64,000 nucleotides of DNA. Origin: CAYRGS01 sp964423875. GTDB lineage: Bacteria > UBA8248 > JACPRG01 > G963555815. The notes under the pieces are model-generated. The model was not told where the DNA came from, made no database searches, and saw nothing but the letters and a program-made list of their open reading frames with translations. How positions within the stretch are numbered: the first letter of the stretch is position 1; each line of letters starts with the position of its first letter. Made by a program: the position numbers and the translations under genes. The DNA is taken from positions 3,190 to 67,189 of the forward strand of contig CAYRGS010000006.1 in the NCBI GenBank assembly GCA_964423875.1, written 5' to 3'. Of the stretch, positions 8,796-18,702 are shown piece by piece.

Positions 8796-9395
8796 CTATC
8801 GTTTCAGGATGTCCAGGAGCCGAAGGGAGTGCTTCTCCATTTTCAGAACCAGACCATCCGCCTTGCTCACGAAGTAACCATGAAAAACCAAAGCCGGGAT
8901 GGCAACGGTGAGTCCGGCGGCCGTGGTGATGAGGGCTTCGGAAATCCCGCCCGCCAGGGCGTTGGGCTGGCCGACGCCCGCCTTCGAGATGACATCGAAC
9001 ACCCGGATCATGCCCGCGACCGTTCCCAGCAACCCCAGCAGGGGGGTGATCCCCGCGATCGACCCCAGAAGGCCCAGGTAACGCTCCAGCGTCGGGATTT
9101 CCTGCCGGCCCGCGTCTTCAATCAACTCCTTGATCTCCGCCCGATCCTTCTCGTGATTGAGGATGGCCGTCAGCAGGATTCGGGAAATCGCCGAGGTGGA
9201 GCGGCGGCAGATCATGTTGGCCTCGGAGATCCGCTTCTCCCGGATCATAGACTCCACCTCATCCAGCTCCGCGGTCCGGATCACCCGCTTCGTTCTCAGG
9301 TTGAACAGGCGTTCGATGACAATGCCCAAGGTTAACACCGAGCAAAAGAGGATGGGGGCCATCAGAACACCACCCCGCAAAAGGAACTCAATCAT
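8796..9395 (-). CDS. exbB: ExbB/TolQ/MotA family proton channel protein (199 aa)
   Basis: There are three membrane segments: one N-terminal (VLMAPILFCSVLTLGIVIERL) and two C-terminal (around LLGLLGTVAGMIRVFD and ALITTAAGLTVAIPALVF). The GLLGTVAGMI and ITTAAGLTVAIPALV motifs are diagnostic of the ExbB/TolQ/MotA family. The ATG at 9395 overlaps the stop of the upstream TPR gene (ATGA). It forms the inner-membrane stator-like motor with ExbD. In this operon it most likely powers TonB, although TolQ-like roles cannot be excluded. Confidence 0.93.
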   Translation of the reverse strand: MIEFLLRGGVLMAPILFCSVLTLGIVIERLFNLRTKRVIRTAELDEVESMIREKRISEANMICRRSTSAISRILLTAILNHEKDRAEIKELIEDAGRQEIPTLERYLGLLGSIAGITPLLGLLGTVAGMIRVFDVISKAGVGQPNALAGGISEALITTAAGLTVAIPALVFHGYFVSKADGLVLKMEKHSLRLLDILKR

Positions 9396-12300
9396 CGGGC
9401 CTTCTCCGTGGGTTGGGACCGCCTTTCTTCGGACGCCCCCTTCAGCAACACCAGACGCGCACGCGCGCGCCGGCGGACGGACGGCTCGGGCGAACCCTTC
9501 AGAACCTTCCGGTAGAGGTCGATGGCTTGCACCTTCTTATCCTGCAACTCATAAATCCCCGCCACCCGCAAGAGCGCCCGGTGGACAAGGACCTTCTCCC
9601 GAGGATACAAGTAAATGACCTTCAGATATTCTACCACGGCGCGCGGATATCGCTTTCCGGCCTCCTGCAGCCTCCCCAGCTCGAACTGGATGCGCGGCCG
9701 CAACTCCCGGCTCACGTCGCCCTTCATCGCGGCTTCCAGGTGAGACAGGGCCGCCCCGAGACGCCGGTTCTTCCGCGCGATCCGGCCCAGGGCGTAGTGG
9801 CTGCCGGCGACCAGCGTGCCGGCCTCGCCGCTCTGCACGACTTGTGAAAAATATCGCTCCGCGGCGTCCTGGTCGTTCAGGCGCAGGGCGCAGTTCGCCG
9901 CCTCATAGCGCGCCTGCGTCAGCAGGCCATGCCTTGGGTGGTTCCGGACGAAGAGACCATACTCCCGCACGGCGCCCTCGCAATTGCCGAGCTCAGCCAG
10001 GGACGCGGCCAGGCGGTACCGGGCGTCTCCCCGGATGCGGCTGTCGGGGAACCGATCCAGCAGGTCGCGGAAATAATCCGCGGCCTCCGCCGGCTTGCCT
10101 TCCAGGCGCTTGATCTCACCGATCCGAAAGTGGACCACATCCGACTCCGGCCCCCCCCGGCGCAAGACCCGCACGTAGGCGGCCAGGGCGTCCTTGTATC
10201 GCTTCTGCGCCAGATAGATCTCGGCCACCTGGAATTCCATCGTCGTGACCAGCTTGTGGTCCGGCTCCTTCCGGATGAAGGNNNNNNNNNNCAAACCGGT
10301 CCATGTCGCGGATGAACTTGTCCGTGTCGCCCGACCGCAGCTGGGTCAGCACGACTCCGTATCTGGCTTCTCTCGCCTCCTCCGAGGAGGGATTTTGGGC
10401 GAGAACACGGTTGTACGCGGCCATGGACTCCTTGAAATTGCCTTGGTTGTAGTAGGCGTGCCCGATCTGCAAAAGGGCCATGGTCCGGTAGCGGCTCTTG
10501 GGATAATCTCGCACGAGCCGGGACAGCGATACACGGGCCAGGGGAAACCACCCCAGCCGGATCCGGGTCAACCCCCTCCAAAAATAGGCCTCATCGCCGC
10601 GGGGGCTTTTGGGCCACCGACGAAAATACTCCGCAAACGTCCTCTCCGCCTCTTTGTAATTCGCCCGCCGGAACTGCATCTCCGCAAGTCGAAGAGCGGC
10701 GGTCTGCGCCATGCGGCCGTCCGGAGATTCTTTCAGGGTTTTCCGGTACATTTCCCCCGCGCGGGCGTAATTGCGCATGTTGTAGTGGGCCTCGGCCAGC
10801 CGAACCCGGGCCTCGGCCAGAAGCGCGGGACGCCCCCGAAACCGTTCTGCCGCCTCGCCGAAAGCGGCCAAGGCGTCCGGCCAGCGTCCTTCGTCATAAA
10901 AGGCATAGGCCCATCCCAACGCGGCTTCCGGACCTAGACGGTGACCGGGGGGGATTTTCTCCAACGCCTTGCGCGCATCGGCGGGCCGCTTGAGCCGCAA
11001 GAGCGCTTCGCCTCTCCAGAACCGGGCCTCCGGCAATCGCGGGTCGGTTGGAAACCGTTTCTCGAAGGAATCCGCGGCGCTCACCGCCCCCTCGAGAGCT
11101 CCGGCTCCCAGCCGCGCGAGGAGAAGCCCGTACGCCGCTTGGGTCCGAAGGACGTCTCCAACGCCTGCGGGGGCCTGCGACAAATCCCGGAAAACCTCCG
11201 AGGCCGATTGGTCTTTTCCGCCCGCGTTGTAGAGGGAAAGGGCCAACAGAAGCCTGGCCCGGCGGATGAGGTCCTCCTTCCCGGCGGCCTCGGCGCCCTT
11301 CAGACCGCGCAGGGCGTCTTCGAGAACCTCAACCGACGCTTGAAATCGGCCCGAGCGGTGGAGCCGCCGCGCCCAAGCCAACGCGCCCCACAAAGCGACC
11401 CGCCCGTCCGGCCGGGTCCCCTTCAAGCGGCTCCAGGCGCCTTGAACCTCGCCCTCCCGACCCAGTGCGAGCGCGCTCAACAGCCAGCCGAGCGAGACCT
11501 CTCCTGTCTCATCCGACTCGGCCTTCAGGGATTCCAGAAAGGCGTCCCGCGCCTTCAGATAAAGGCGGGCCTGATGGTAGGACCAGCCGAGGGCAAAGCG
11601 CGCCGAACGCGCATGGGCCGCCACGCCGGGGGTTTTGAGATAAGCATCCAGGGACTCGGTTGCGCGTTCATACCTTTCGAGATGGAACGCTGTCATCCCC
11701 TCGCGAAACAAGGCGAGCTTCAGGAGTCGCTCCCGTCCCTGCTCCGCGGCGGCTTGCCGCGCGCCGGCGTAATGCCAAGCGGCGCGGGCAAGGTCATTCC
11801 GGCGCAAAGAAATCTCTCCGGCGAGGAAATCGGCCACCACCGCCTGGGGATGTCCCGGAAATCGCTCGAGCACCCGCTCCATCCAGGCCCGGGCCTCCCG
11901 GTCCTCCCCCCGGCGGTAGGCCATCAAACCGAGCCGGTAGGCGGCCGTTCCTGCGTAGAGCCCCGCGGGATCGTTCGCGACCCGCTCCCACGCCCGCCGG
12001 GCCTCCGTCCGCTGTCCGCGGCGAAGAAGTACCTCGCCAAGCCAGTACCCGAGAAAGGAGACCGAGAGGGGATCGGGGTTCTCCTTGAGACCGGCCCGAA
12101 AGTGTTCCTCCGCCCGGGGAAGCCGGTTCTCCAGGAATGACAGATAGCCGATTCGAAAGCGGGCCGCCGCTCCCTCACGCTCGATGAGCAACCCGGTCGA
12201 AAATGAGCTTCCGTAACAATCAGCCGGACGCGCGACGGGCGGAACGAACGCCGGCTTGGGATCAAATGCGATCGGCCCCATCGGACGCCGCATCTCCCCG

Positions 12301-12536
12301 GCAACGGGCAGAACGGCCACGCCGCGGGGTGTGAGGTTACGCGGCACGGGGCGGATGGGCCGCCGGGTGCGTATCAGCGGGACACCCCTTCCCACAACGA
12401 CGACCTCAGGGATATCGAGCTGGATCTTCCCCTCTTGCGAGAACCCAGTTCCCGAAGACACCACCAGGATGAGGGAGACCGTGAACAGGGCCGCCCACGG
12501 CCGGCCCCCAAAAACGCTCGGGGTCAATTTTTCCAT
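9392..12536 (-). CDS. Exported TPR-repeat protein, second in operon, interrupted by assembly gap
   Basis: Two reading frames on either side of the N-run at 10282-10291 belong to one gene, because the repeat pattern continues across it (FKESMAAYNRVLAQNP before, QKRYKDALAAYVRVLRRGG after). The product is about 1,045 residues or more. The start is ATG 12536, overlapping the preceding TPR gene by 13 bases. An N-terminal membrane/signal segment ends near GFSQ, and the mature protein begins with KIQLDIPEVVVVGRG, which resembles a TonB box. Many TPR units follow (for example EAHYNMRNYARAGEMYRK, RRANYKEAERTFAEYF, YYNQGNFKESMAAYNR). It should be a periplasmic scaffold or adaptor for the ExbBD-TonB motor. 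The exact length across the gap is unknown. Confidence 0.85.
10282..10291. other. Assembly gap (10 N)
   Basis: Ten consecutive N lie inside the second TPR gene. The reading frame differs on the two sides, so the run is a placeholder and not a measured length. TPR repeats are prone to collapse in assembly. Confidence 0.99.
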
Positions 12537-15028
12537 TTGGCGGACTCTATCCTGCCGATTCGGTCCAGGGCCGCACGGGCGACGGATGGACTGGACGTTT
12601 GACGGGCGGCCACGCGATACGCCTTCACCGCCTTCTCCCACTGTTTCTCGCCCTCATAGAGCACCCCGCGAAGGTACTCGGCGTCCGCCCTCCAATCCGC
12701 GGATTCCTCGACCGCCCTCGGGATTTTCTCGATGGCCTGAAGCGCTTCCCGCTGGTTCCCTCGTCGCACGTTCGCGCTCGCCAGGCGGAAAAGACCCTCC
12801 GCTCTCACGAGGGGGTCTTCCGACTGTGCGGCCACCTGGAGGTACTCGGCGGCCCGCTTCAATTGCCTGCGGCGGAGCCGTTCCTTTCCCAGTCGAAGAA
12901 AAAGCTTCCCCTTCCTGAATTCCGGCGCATGCGTGTTCACCCAACCGAGCACCGCGTCCAACCCGTCCACTTCGGCTATCCGGTCGTAGACCACTCCCAA
13001 TTTGAGGAGGACCGCCTCTCTTCGCCTGTCCTTCGGGTAGCCCTTCAGGATTCGGTGATAAGCGGCCGCCGCCGATTTCCACTCCGCCAACTCAAACCGG
13101 GCGGCGGCGAGCAGATACCAAGCCTCCTTCAGCCGCCCGGCGTCCCTCTCCTCCTCCGCTCCCACCAGCCAGTTCGCCAGCCGCCGGGCCGAAGAGGCAT
13201 AATCCTTCATGCGCATCGCGCCCAGGGCGGAAGCGTACAAGGCGTCGCGGACGCGGGGGTGGGACGGGTTTTCTTTCAGGAAGGCGTCCAGGTGCGAAAT
13301 GGCATCGGTGAATTTTCCGGTCCGGATCTCGGCCAGGCCGAGATGAAGCAGGATCAGCGGACGCCGCTTGTCCCGCGGATGGCGGGCCAGCCAATTCCGC
13401 AATGCCCGCTCGGCAGACGCATACTCCTTCAACCGGAACAGGACAAACCCGCGGTTCGCGGAAAATTCAGTCTGACCGTCGGCCGTTCCGCCTTCGTTCC
13501 CACGAACGGCCTCGGCCTCCAACCGGGTCCACGTATCGGCCACTTCCCGCAAGAGGCCCAACCGGGTCTGAACCGCGGCCAAGACCTTGAGGACCTCGTA
13601 CCGGCGGGTCGGCCAGGGCTCCCGCCTCTGATCCGGGCGGCCTTTCTCCTCCCCCCGCAACCAGCCGCCGAGGTGCTCAAGAGCCGCCCGGTCTTTCTTG
13701 ATCCGGAACGCGGACAGGCCAAGCTTCCGAATCATCTCTCGCCGGATGGCTTTATCCTGAACCTTGGGGAGGACCTCCCGAAAAGACTCGTAGGCCTCCC
13801 CAAAGCGACCGAGCGCAAACTGCGCCTCCCCCGTCATTCGAACGGCCCAAGCGGCCTGGAGGCCGTCCGGGGTGCTCTTCAGCACGGAGAGGATCTCGAC
13901 GGCCCGTTCATACTCCTTCCGGCGTAACCGAATGGCCGCCGCCTTGGCCGCGGCGTCATAGGTCGCCGATCCGTCCGGAAAGGACCGGATGAACTCTTCG
14001 TAGCCCCGCAAAGCGGCGTCCGGGTCGCCCGACAGGTCCAAGGATCTGGCGGTCCAGTACATGACCCATTGCCGATATTGGGGCGGGACATTTTTCTTGG
14101 CGAGCTTCCGAAAATATCCGAGCGCATCCTGATACCGTCCGGCGAGGAAGTGACTGTGACCGGCGCGGATCCGGGCCAGCGTAATCTGGGGGGATTTGGC
14201 ATCGGTTTCCAGGTAGGCCGCGTATTTTTTCGCCGCGGAATGATAATCCTTTTTCTCATAAAGACATTCAGCCAAGCCCCAGGCGGCGCTCCCCCTGGGG
14301 GGAAATCGAGGATCCGCCTGGAGCACCACCTCGAAGTGGCGGATCGCGGGATCACAGTTCCCTTGCCGCTTGCGAATCATCCCGGCGACCGCATGCGCCC
14401 ACAAAGACTCGACCTTTCCGGGCCGCGGCGACTTCAGGTAGGCCTGAAGGTTTTTCAGGGCCTGGGTGTCCTGCCCACCTTTGTAGTGGGCGATCCCGAG
14501 AACATACCGAACGCCGGTGCTGAAGGGGCTGGAGGAAAATCGGCCGAGCAGGTTCGAGAACGCACGGATTGCGGCGGCCCAATCCTCGAGACGAAAATGG
14601 ATATATCCCAGGTGATACAACGCCTGGTCGATCAGCGGGCCGTCGCGGACTTTGGAGAACTGGCCGGCCGCGGCCTTGAGGCGGCCGTTGCCCAACTCGA
14701 TTTTGCCAATCCGGAAGTGCGCCGTGGACCGGAAGGGGTGCTCGGGATTCTCGGCCACGAAGGTCCGGTATTCTCTCAGGGCCTCGGCGATGACCCCTTT
14801 CTCATGCCGGGTCTCGGCCAAAAAGAACCTGGCTTCCGCCCGCCGGGCGCCCTTCGGGTTGTTCTTCAGATAAGACTCGAAGGCCAGGATGGCGGCGTCC
14901 AGGTGACCGTCTTCCAGGAGGCGAAGGCCGAAGGCGTAATCTTCGATCTTCGCCGCGGCCGGAACTCTTTGAACCGCCATAACGGCGACCGCGATGGACA
15001 CCGCTATTGATATGGGCTTGAATCTCAT
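12524..15028 (-). CDS. Exported TPR-repeat protein, first in operon (834 aa)
   Basis: This is the first gene of the TPR-TPR-exbB-exbD-tonB operon. The signal peptide (ISIAVSIAVAVMAVQ, probable cleavage after VPAAA) is followed by tandem TPR units through the whole length, such as LLEDGHLDAAILAFESYLKN, HEKGVIAEALREYRTF, HFLAGRYQDALGYFRKL and EKQWEKAVKAYRVA. No enzymatic domain is visible. It probably sits in the periplasm or is tethered near the envelope and organises partner proteins. The start is ATG 15028; a TTG nine bases upstream is also possible. It overlaps the next TPR gene by 13 bases. Comparable TPR proteins accompany TolQR/ExbBD motors in Myxococcus gliding (Agl) and Vibrio TonB2 (TtpC) systems; similarity of layout is the only basis for that comparison. 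Confidence 0.85.
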   Translation of the reverse strand: MRFKPISIAVSIAVAVMAVQRVPAAAKIEDYAFGLRLLEDGHLDAAILAFESYLKNNPKGARRAEARFFLAETRHEKGVIAEALREYRTFVAENPEHPFRSTAHFRIGKIELGNGRLKAAAGQFSKVRDGPLIDQALYHLGYIHFRLEDWAAAIRAFSNLLGRFSSSPFSTGVRYVLGIAHYKGGQDTQALKNLQAYLKSPRPGKVESLWAHAVAGMIRKRQGNCDPAIRHFEVVLQADPRFPPRGSAAWGLAECLYEKKDYHSAAKKYAAYLETDAKSPQITLARIRAGHSHFLAGRYQDALGYFRKLAKKNVPPQYRQWVMYWTARSLDLSGDPDAALRGYEEFIRSFPDGSATYDAAAKAAAIRLRRKEYERAVEILSVLKSTPDGLQAAWAVRMTGEAQFALGRFGEAYESFREVLPKVQDKAIRREMIRKLGLSAFRIKKDRAALEHLGGWLRGEEKGRPDQRREPWPTRRYEVLKVLAAVQTRLGLLREVADTWTRLEAEAVRGNEGGTADGQTEFSANRGFVLFRLKEYASAERALRNWLARHPRDKRRPLILLHLGLAEIRTGKFTDAISHLDAFLKENPSHPRVRDALYASALGAMRMKDYASSARRLANWLVGAEEERDAGRLKEAWYLLAAARFELAEWKSAAAAYHRILKGYPKDRRREAVLLKLGVVYDRIAEVDGLDAVLGWVNTHAPEFRKGKLFLRLGKERLRRRQLKRAAEYLQVAAQSEDPLVRAEGLFRLASANVRRGNQREALQAIEKIPRAVEESADWRADAEYLRGVLYEGEKQWEKAVKAYRVAARQTSSPSVARAALDRIGRIESAKWKN

Positions 15029-15430
15029 ATTCTCCAATATATCCCTAGAAATTCAGCGCGTCTCGGCTCGATCACCCCAGGGCCGCCGACATCACAGCGA
15101 TCCGGTTTCAGTCAAGTCCCGCTTAGCGGAAAGCCAATCACCGGCCTCGCTCCCCTCCCCTCCCCTCCCCCGTTGTCCGTCAAACCCTTGTATCTTTTGG
15201 CCTTTGGAAAAGGGCGCGTACATCCATCCTTGATATCACCGCCATGAGCTGCCGGGATTCTTCTCATTTCCGGGAATCCCCTTCCGGGAAGGATGAAATG
15301 CGTTTAACCATCAGAATATTTACATTCATTCCGACATGTCAATATTCCCGCGGCCTCAGTGAGTCCTCGTTTTCATAGGCTGTGCGGCGGCGTCGATCGT
15401 GAGAACAAGCGGCGTCACGGACGCGCCGAT
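15029..15430. other. Intergenic region between panC and the TPR/TonB operon
   Basis: About 400 bases without a gene. It contains a C-rich run of repeated tcccc units near 15160-15175 and an A+T-rich patch near 15300-15345. It must hold the promoter of the TPR operon, but no convincing -35/-10 pair was found, and no terminator hairpin for panC is clear. Confidence 0.5.
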
Positions 15431-16270
15431 TCAGTCCAACTCCAGGTTATCGATCAACCGGGCCTTCCCGCACCAAACCGCGCCCAAGACCACGGCCTCA
15501 CCCGTTATCTCGTCCAAACTTACAAGCGTCTCAGGATGGACGATGACCAGGTAATCTCGGCGGAGGCCGTGTTCTTCCAGGATTTTTGAAGCGATCTCCA
15601 CCAAAGCAAGTACATCCCCGTCCCCCCCTCGAAAACCCTCCGAGACGGACAGCAGGGCGCGCCGCAGGCCGACTGCGCGCGCGCGATCTTCATCATCGAG
15701 ATAGATATTTCGGGATGAAAGGGCGAGACCGTTTCGCTCCCGCGTGGTTGGACAACCGACGACCTCGACATCCATCCGCAAGTCGGAAACCATCCGCCGG
15801 ATGATGACCCACTGCTGAAAGTCTTTCTTCCCGAAATACGCCCGGTGGGGAAGACAGAGGGCGAAAAGCTTGGCCACGACCGTCGTCACGCCCCGAAAGT
15901 GTCCGGGCCGCCTCTCTCCGCAGAGAACGTCCGAGAGCCCCTCGACCTCGATGAAGGTCCTGTCACCCGGGGGATAGATCTCCTCGACGCCCGGCATGAA
16001 CACCAGGTCCACCCCCTCGTTCTCCGCCTTCCGGAGGTCCATCTCCTGATTCCTGGGATAGGATTCGAAATCTTCCCCGGGACCGAATTGGGCCGGGTTT
16101 ACAAAGAGGGAGACCGTAAGGACGTCATTCTCTTTCCGCGCGCGCCGCATGAGAGCCAGGTGGCCCTCGTGGAACATCCCCATCGTGGAGACAAACCCGA
16201 GGCGCTTTCCCTCCGCGCGCAAGCCGCGCGCTTTCTCATTCATGGCACCAGTCGAGGTCAGGACCTGCAT
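15431..16270 (-). CDS. panC: Pantothenate synthetase (279 aa)
   Basis: PanC condenses pantoate and beta-alanine with ATP hydrolysis to AMP, giving pantothenate for coenzyme A synthesis. The ATP-binding signature is STMGMFHEGH (residues 28-37), followed by FVNPAQFG, GHFRGVTTVV, GKKDFQQ (147-153) and ERNGLALSSRN, all in the family order and spacing. Length is normal. Met-Phe in place of the common Ala-Leu in the first motif and Lys for Glu in GKKDFQQ are modest variations. It is the last gene of the dapL-folK-kinase-panC run on the minus strand. panB and panD are not in the window. Confidence 0.97.
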   Translation of the reverse strand: MQVLTSTGAMNEKARGLRAEGKRLGFVSTMGMFHEGHLALMRRARKENDVLTVSLFVNPAQFGPGEDFESYPRNQEMDLRKAENEGVDLVFMPGVEEIYPPGDRTFIEVEGLSDVLCGERRPGHFRGVTTVVAKLFALCLPHRAYFGKKDFQQWVIIRRMVSDLRMDVEVVGCPTTRERNGLALSSRNIYLDDEDRARAVGLRRALLSVSEGFRGGDGDVLALVEIASKILEEHGLRRDYLVIVHPETLVSLDEITGEAVVLGAVWCGKARLIDNLELD

Positions 16271-16337
16271 TTCAACTCCCGAGGCTCTTGGCCCCTGCGG
16301 ACAAGCCCCCGCGGTCCCCCCCGGGCCTCCGGGCTCC

Positions 16338-16970
16338 CTAACGGGGGACGTAAATGTGGGTCCCCTGCTTCAGATTGACTATCTCTCGGACCAGGGGGTC
16401 GAAATCCTCTTTTCGGTGAACGAAATCCATGGAATCGGTGTTCACGATCAGGAGAGGGGTTTCGGAATAACGGAAGAAGTAGCGGTTATAAGCCTCGTTG
16501 ATGAGCTCCAGGTATTCGGGCTTGATGGACCGCTCGAAATCGCGCCGCCGGTTTTGGATGCGATCGATGAGGACGTCCGTGCCGGCCTGAAGGAAAACCA
16601 CGAGATCCGGCGAAGGGATCCGGGTCCGCAGGAGGGAGTATATCTCCTCATAGAGAACAATTTCGTCCGGGTCCAGGTTCACGTAGGCGAAGATTCGATC
16701 TTTCGCGAAGATGTAATCGCTCACGATGCCGCCGTGAAACAGGTCCAGCTGAGTCAGATCAAGCTGTTGCCGGTACCGGCTGAGGAGGAAAAAGAGCTGC
16801 GTCTGAAAGGCGTGCCGGTCGGAGTCGGTGTAGAAGTTCGCCAGAAAGGGGTTCTCTTCGGTGACTTCGCGGAGGACCGACGCGCCAATCACCTCTGCGA
16901 GGCGCTCCGCCAGACTCGTCTTTCCCACCCCGATGGGGCCTTCGATCGCGATATAGCGCGCCTGATCCAT
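16338..16970 (-). CDS. Deoxynucleoside kinase (dAdo/dGuo kinase family, 210 aa)
   Basis: The P-loop GPIGVGKTS is at residues 11-19. It is followed by EENPFLANFY and QTQLFFLLSRYRQQ, then the DRY-like SDYIFAKDRIFA segment and a LID-type Arg cluster RIQNRRRDFE. These are the features of bacterial deoxyadenosine/deoxyguanosine kinases, which phosphorylate salvaged deoxynucleosides in the cytoplasm. The length of 210 residues is typical. It starts 14 bases after folK ends and is likely co-transcribed with it. Substrate preference (purine versus pyrimidine) cannot be decided by eye. Confidence 0.92.
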   Translation of the reverse strand: MDQARYIAIEGPIGVGKTSLAERLAEVIGASVLREVTEENPFLANFYTDSDRHAFQTQLFFLLSRYRQQLDLTQLDLFHGGIVSDYIFAKDRIFAYVNLDPDEIVLYEEIYSLLRTRIPSPDLVVFLQAGTDVLIDRIQNRRRDFERSIKPEYLELINEAYNRYFFRYSETPLLIVNTDSMDFVHRKEDFDPLVREIVNLKQGTHIYVPR

Positions 16971-16984
16971 ACAATGCGCGGCCC

Positions 16985-17470
16985 TTACTCGGGGATCGGA
17001 ACCACCCGCTCTCCTTCCCCCAGGTCATCCAGCATCTGACGGAACGTCTTCCGCGAGATCGGATGGATTCCGTCCGGGGCGAGGTCGCAGAGGGGGGCGA
17101 GGACAAACCGGCGCTCGCCGATTTCCGGGTGTGGAATCGTCAAATCCGGCCCTGCGCTCACCCGGTTGCCGAACAGCAGCAGGTCCAAGTCGATCACGCG
17201 AGGTCCCCACCGCAAACCGTCGCGCCGGCCCATGGCGGCCTCAATCGCCTTCAATTTCCCGAGCAGGTCCGCCGGGTCGAGACGGGTCTCCGCGCGGAGA
17301 ACGCCGTTGACGAAATCCGGCTGGTCCACCGGCCCCACCGGAGCGGTCGCATACCACCGGGAGCGCCCGATGACCTGGACGCCCTCCGCATTTCCAAGGC
17401 GCTTCATCGCCTCGGCGCATCGCTCTTTGGGGCGATTCAGATTGGAGCCTACGCTGATGAACGCCTCCAC
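16985..17470 (-). CDS. folK: 2-amino-4-hydroxy-6-hydroxymethyldihydropteridine pyrophosphokinase (161 aa)
   Basis: FolK transfers pyrophosphate from ATP to 6-hydroxymethyl-dihydropterin in folate synthesis. The family motifs appear in order: ISVGSNL near the N-terminus, TAPVGPVDQPDFVN, the HPPK signature RWGPRVIDLDLLLFG, and IPHPEIGERRFVLAPL. The frame is open upstream, but the protein is best started at GTG 17470 (giving VEAFISVGSNL), since that yields the normal length; TTG 17482 is an alternative. It follows the dapL stop by 65 bases. Neither folP nor folB lies in the window. Confidence 0.95.
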   Translation of the reverse strand: MEAFISVGSNLNRPKERCAEAMKRLGNAEGVQVIGRSRWYATAPVGPVDQPDFVNGVLRAETRLDPADLLGKLKAIEAAMGRRDGLRWGPRVIDLDLLLFGNRVSAGPDLTIPHPEIGERRFVLAPLCDLAPDGIHPISRKTFRQMLDDLGEGERVVPIPE

Positions 17471-17535
17471 CTTCTCTCTCAATGGCCGAGCCGACCCGCC
17501 TTTTCCCGGCCTCTGAAAAGGCCGGAACCCCTCGG

Positions 17536-18702
17536 TCAAAATCCCGCATTGCGGATTCGCTCCAACCCTTCCAGGATGCGCTCCTCGCTTTGCGTCAGGG
17601 CCAGGCGGAAGAAACCCTCGCCGTTCACGCCGAATCCGTTCCCCGGGGTCACGACCACGCCGGTCTCCCGCAACAAGTGGGCAGTGAACTCCATCGAGGT
17701 GTACTTCTCCGGGACGGGAACCCACACATAGAAGGTCGCGGACGGCTGGTTGGGCGCCAGCCCCAAGCCGCGCAGCCCCTCGACCATGACATCCCGCCTG
17801 CGCTCATAGACCGACCGCATCTCATCGACACACGACTGATCGCCCGTCAACGCGGCGACGGCGGCCTCCTGCACGGCCTGGAAGGCCCCGGAATCCACAT
17901 TGGTCTTCACCGCGCCGAGACCGGAGAGAACGTCCGCGTTGCCCACGACGAACCCGATTCGCCATCCCGTCATGTTGTACGTCTTCGAGACGCTGTGAAA
18001 CTCTACGGCCACGGCCTTGGCGCCGGGGGTCTGCAGGATGCTGGGTGTCGTCACGCCGTCGAAATACATCTCCGAGTAGGCCGCGTCGTGGACCAGGACG
18101 ACATCGTGCTCGCGGGCGAACTCCACGGCCTGGGCGAAAAAGGCTTCGGTCGCCACCGCGGCCGTGGGGTTGTTGGGATAGTTCAGAAACAGCAGTTGGG
18201 TCCTTTTCAGGACGCCGCGCTTGAGGTCTTCCAGATCCGGCAGGAAATCATTCTCCGGAAGGAGCGGCATCGCGACCACTTCGCCGCCAGCAAAAACGGC
18301 CCCGGCCTCGTAGACCGGATAGGCGGGATCCGGAATCACTGCGACATCACCCGGATTGATGAACGCCAACGAGATGTGGGCGAGGCCTTCCTTCGATCCG
18401 ATGAGGGAAAGGACTTCACGCTCCGGGTCCAGGTCCACGTCGAAGCGCCCCTTGTACCAGTCCGCCACCGCCTGACGGAACGACGGCATCCCTTCATAGG
18501 AAGGATACTGGTGGTTCACCGGGTTCCGGCCGCCCGCTTCCAGCGCCTCGATGATGGGGGGGGGGGTGGGCAGATCGGGGTCCCCGACCCCAAAGCTGAT
18601 GATATCCAGCCCTGTCTTCCCGGCCTCGGTCTTCATCCGATCCAGCTCGGCGAAAAGGTAGGGCGGTAGCCGTTTCAGTCTGTCCGCGCGTTCCAGTGTC
18701 AT
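17536..18702 (-). CDS. dapL: LL-diaminopimelate aminotransferase (388 aa)
   Basis: This is a class I/II PLP aminotransferase. The PLP lysine is in SVSKTYNMTGWRIGF; NYPNNPTAAVA and FGVGDPDLPTPPPIIEAL are substrate- and cofactor-site motifs typical of DapL, which converts tetrahydrodipicolinate directly to LL-diaminopimelate. The assignment is supported by dapA, dapB, dapF and lysA in the window and the absence there of dapD/dapC/dapE. The start is placed at ATG 18702; ATG 18714 is also reasonable and the frame is open to 18861. An 11-G run on the + strand (18556-18566) encodes the Pro triplet. A related aminotransferase specificity remains possible. Confidence 0.85.
   Translation of the reverse strand: MTLERADRLKRLPPYLFAELDRMKTEAGKTGLDIISFGVGDPDLPTPPPIIEALEAGGRNPVNHQYPSYEGMPSFRQAVADWYKGRFDVDLDPEREVLSLIGSKEGLAHISLAFINPGDVAVIPDPAYPVYEAGAVFAGGEVVAMPLLPENDFLPDLEDLKRGVLKRTQLLFLNYPNNPTAAVATEAFFAQAVEFAREHDVVLVHDAAYSEMYFDGVTTPSILQTPGAKAVAVEFHSVSKTYNMTGWRIGFVVGNADVLSGLGAVKTNVDSGAFQAVQEAAVAALTGDQSCVDEMRSVYERRRDVMVEGLRGLGLAPNQPSATFYVWVPVPEKYTSMEFTAHLLRETGVVVTPGNGFGVNGEGFFRLALTQSEERILEGLERIRNAGF

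Noticed and set aside
10941..12140. Long plus-strand open frame (399 codons) and several others opposite the TPR genes, for example 12599-13927
   Set aside because: They lie antisense to well-supported TPR genes, have Pro/Arg/Gly-rich composition typical of shadow frames in G+C-rich DNA, and show no domain motif.
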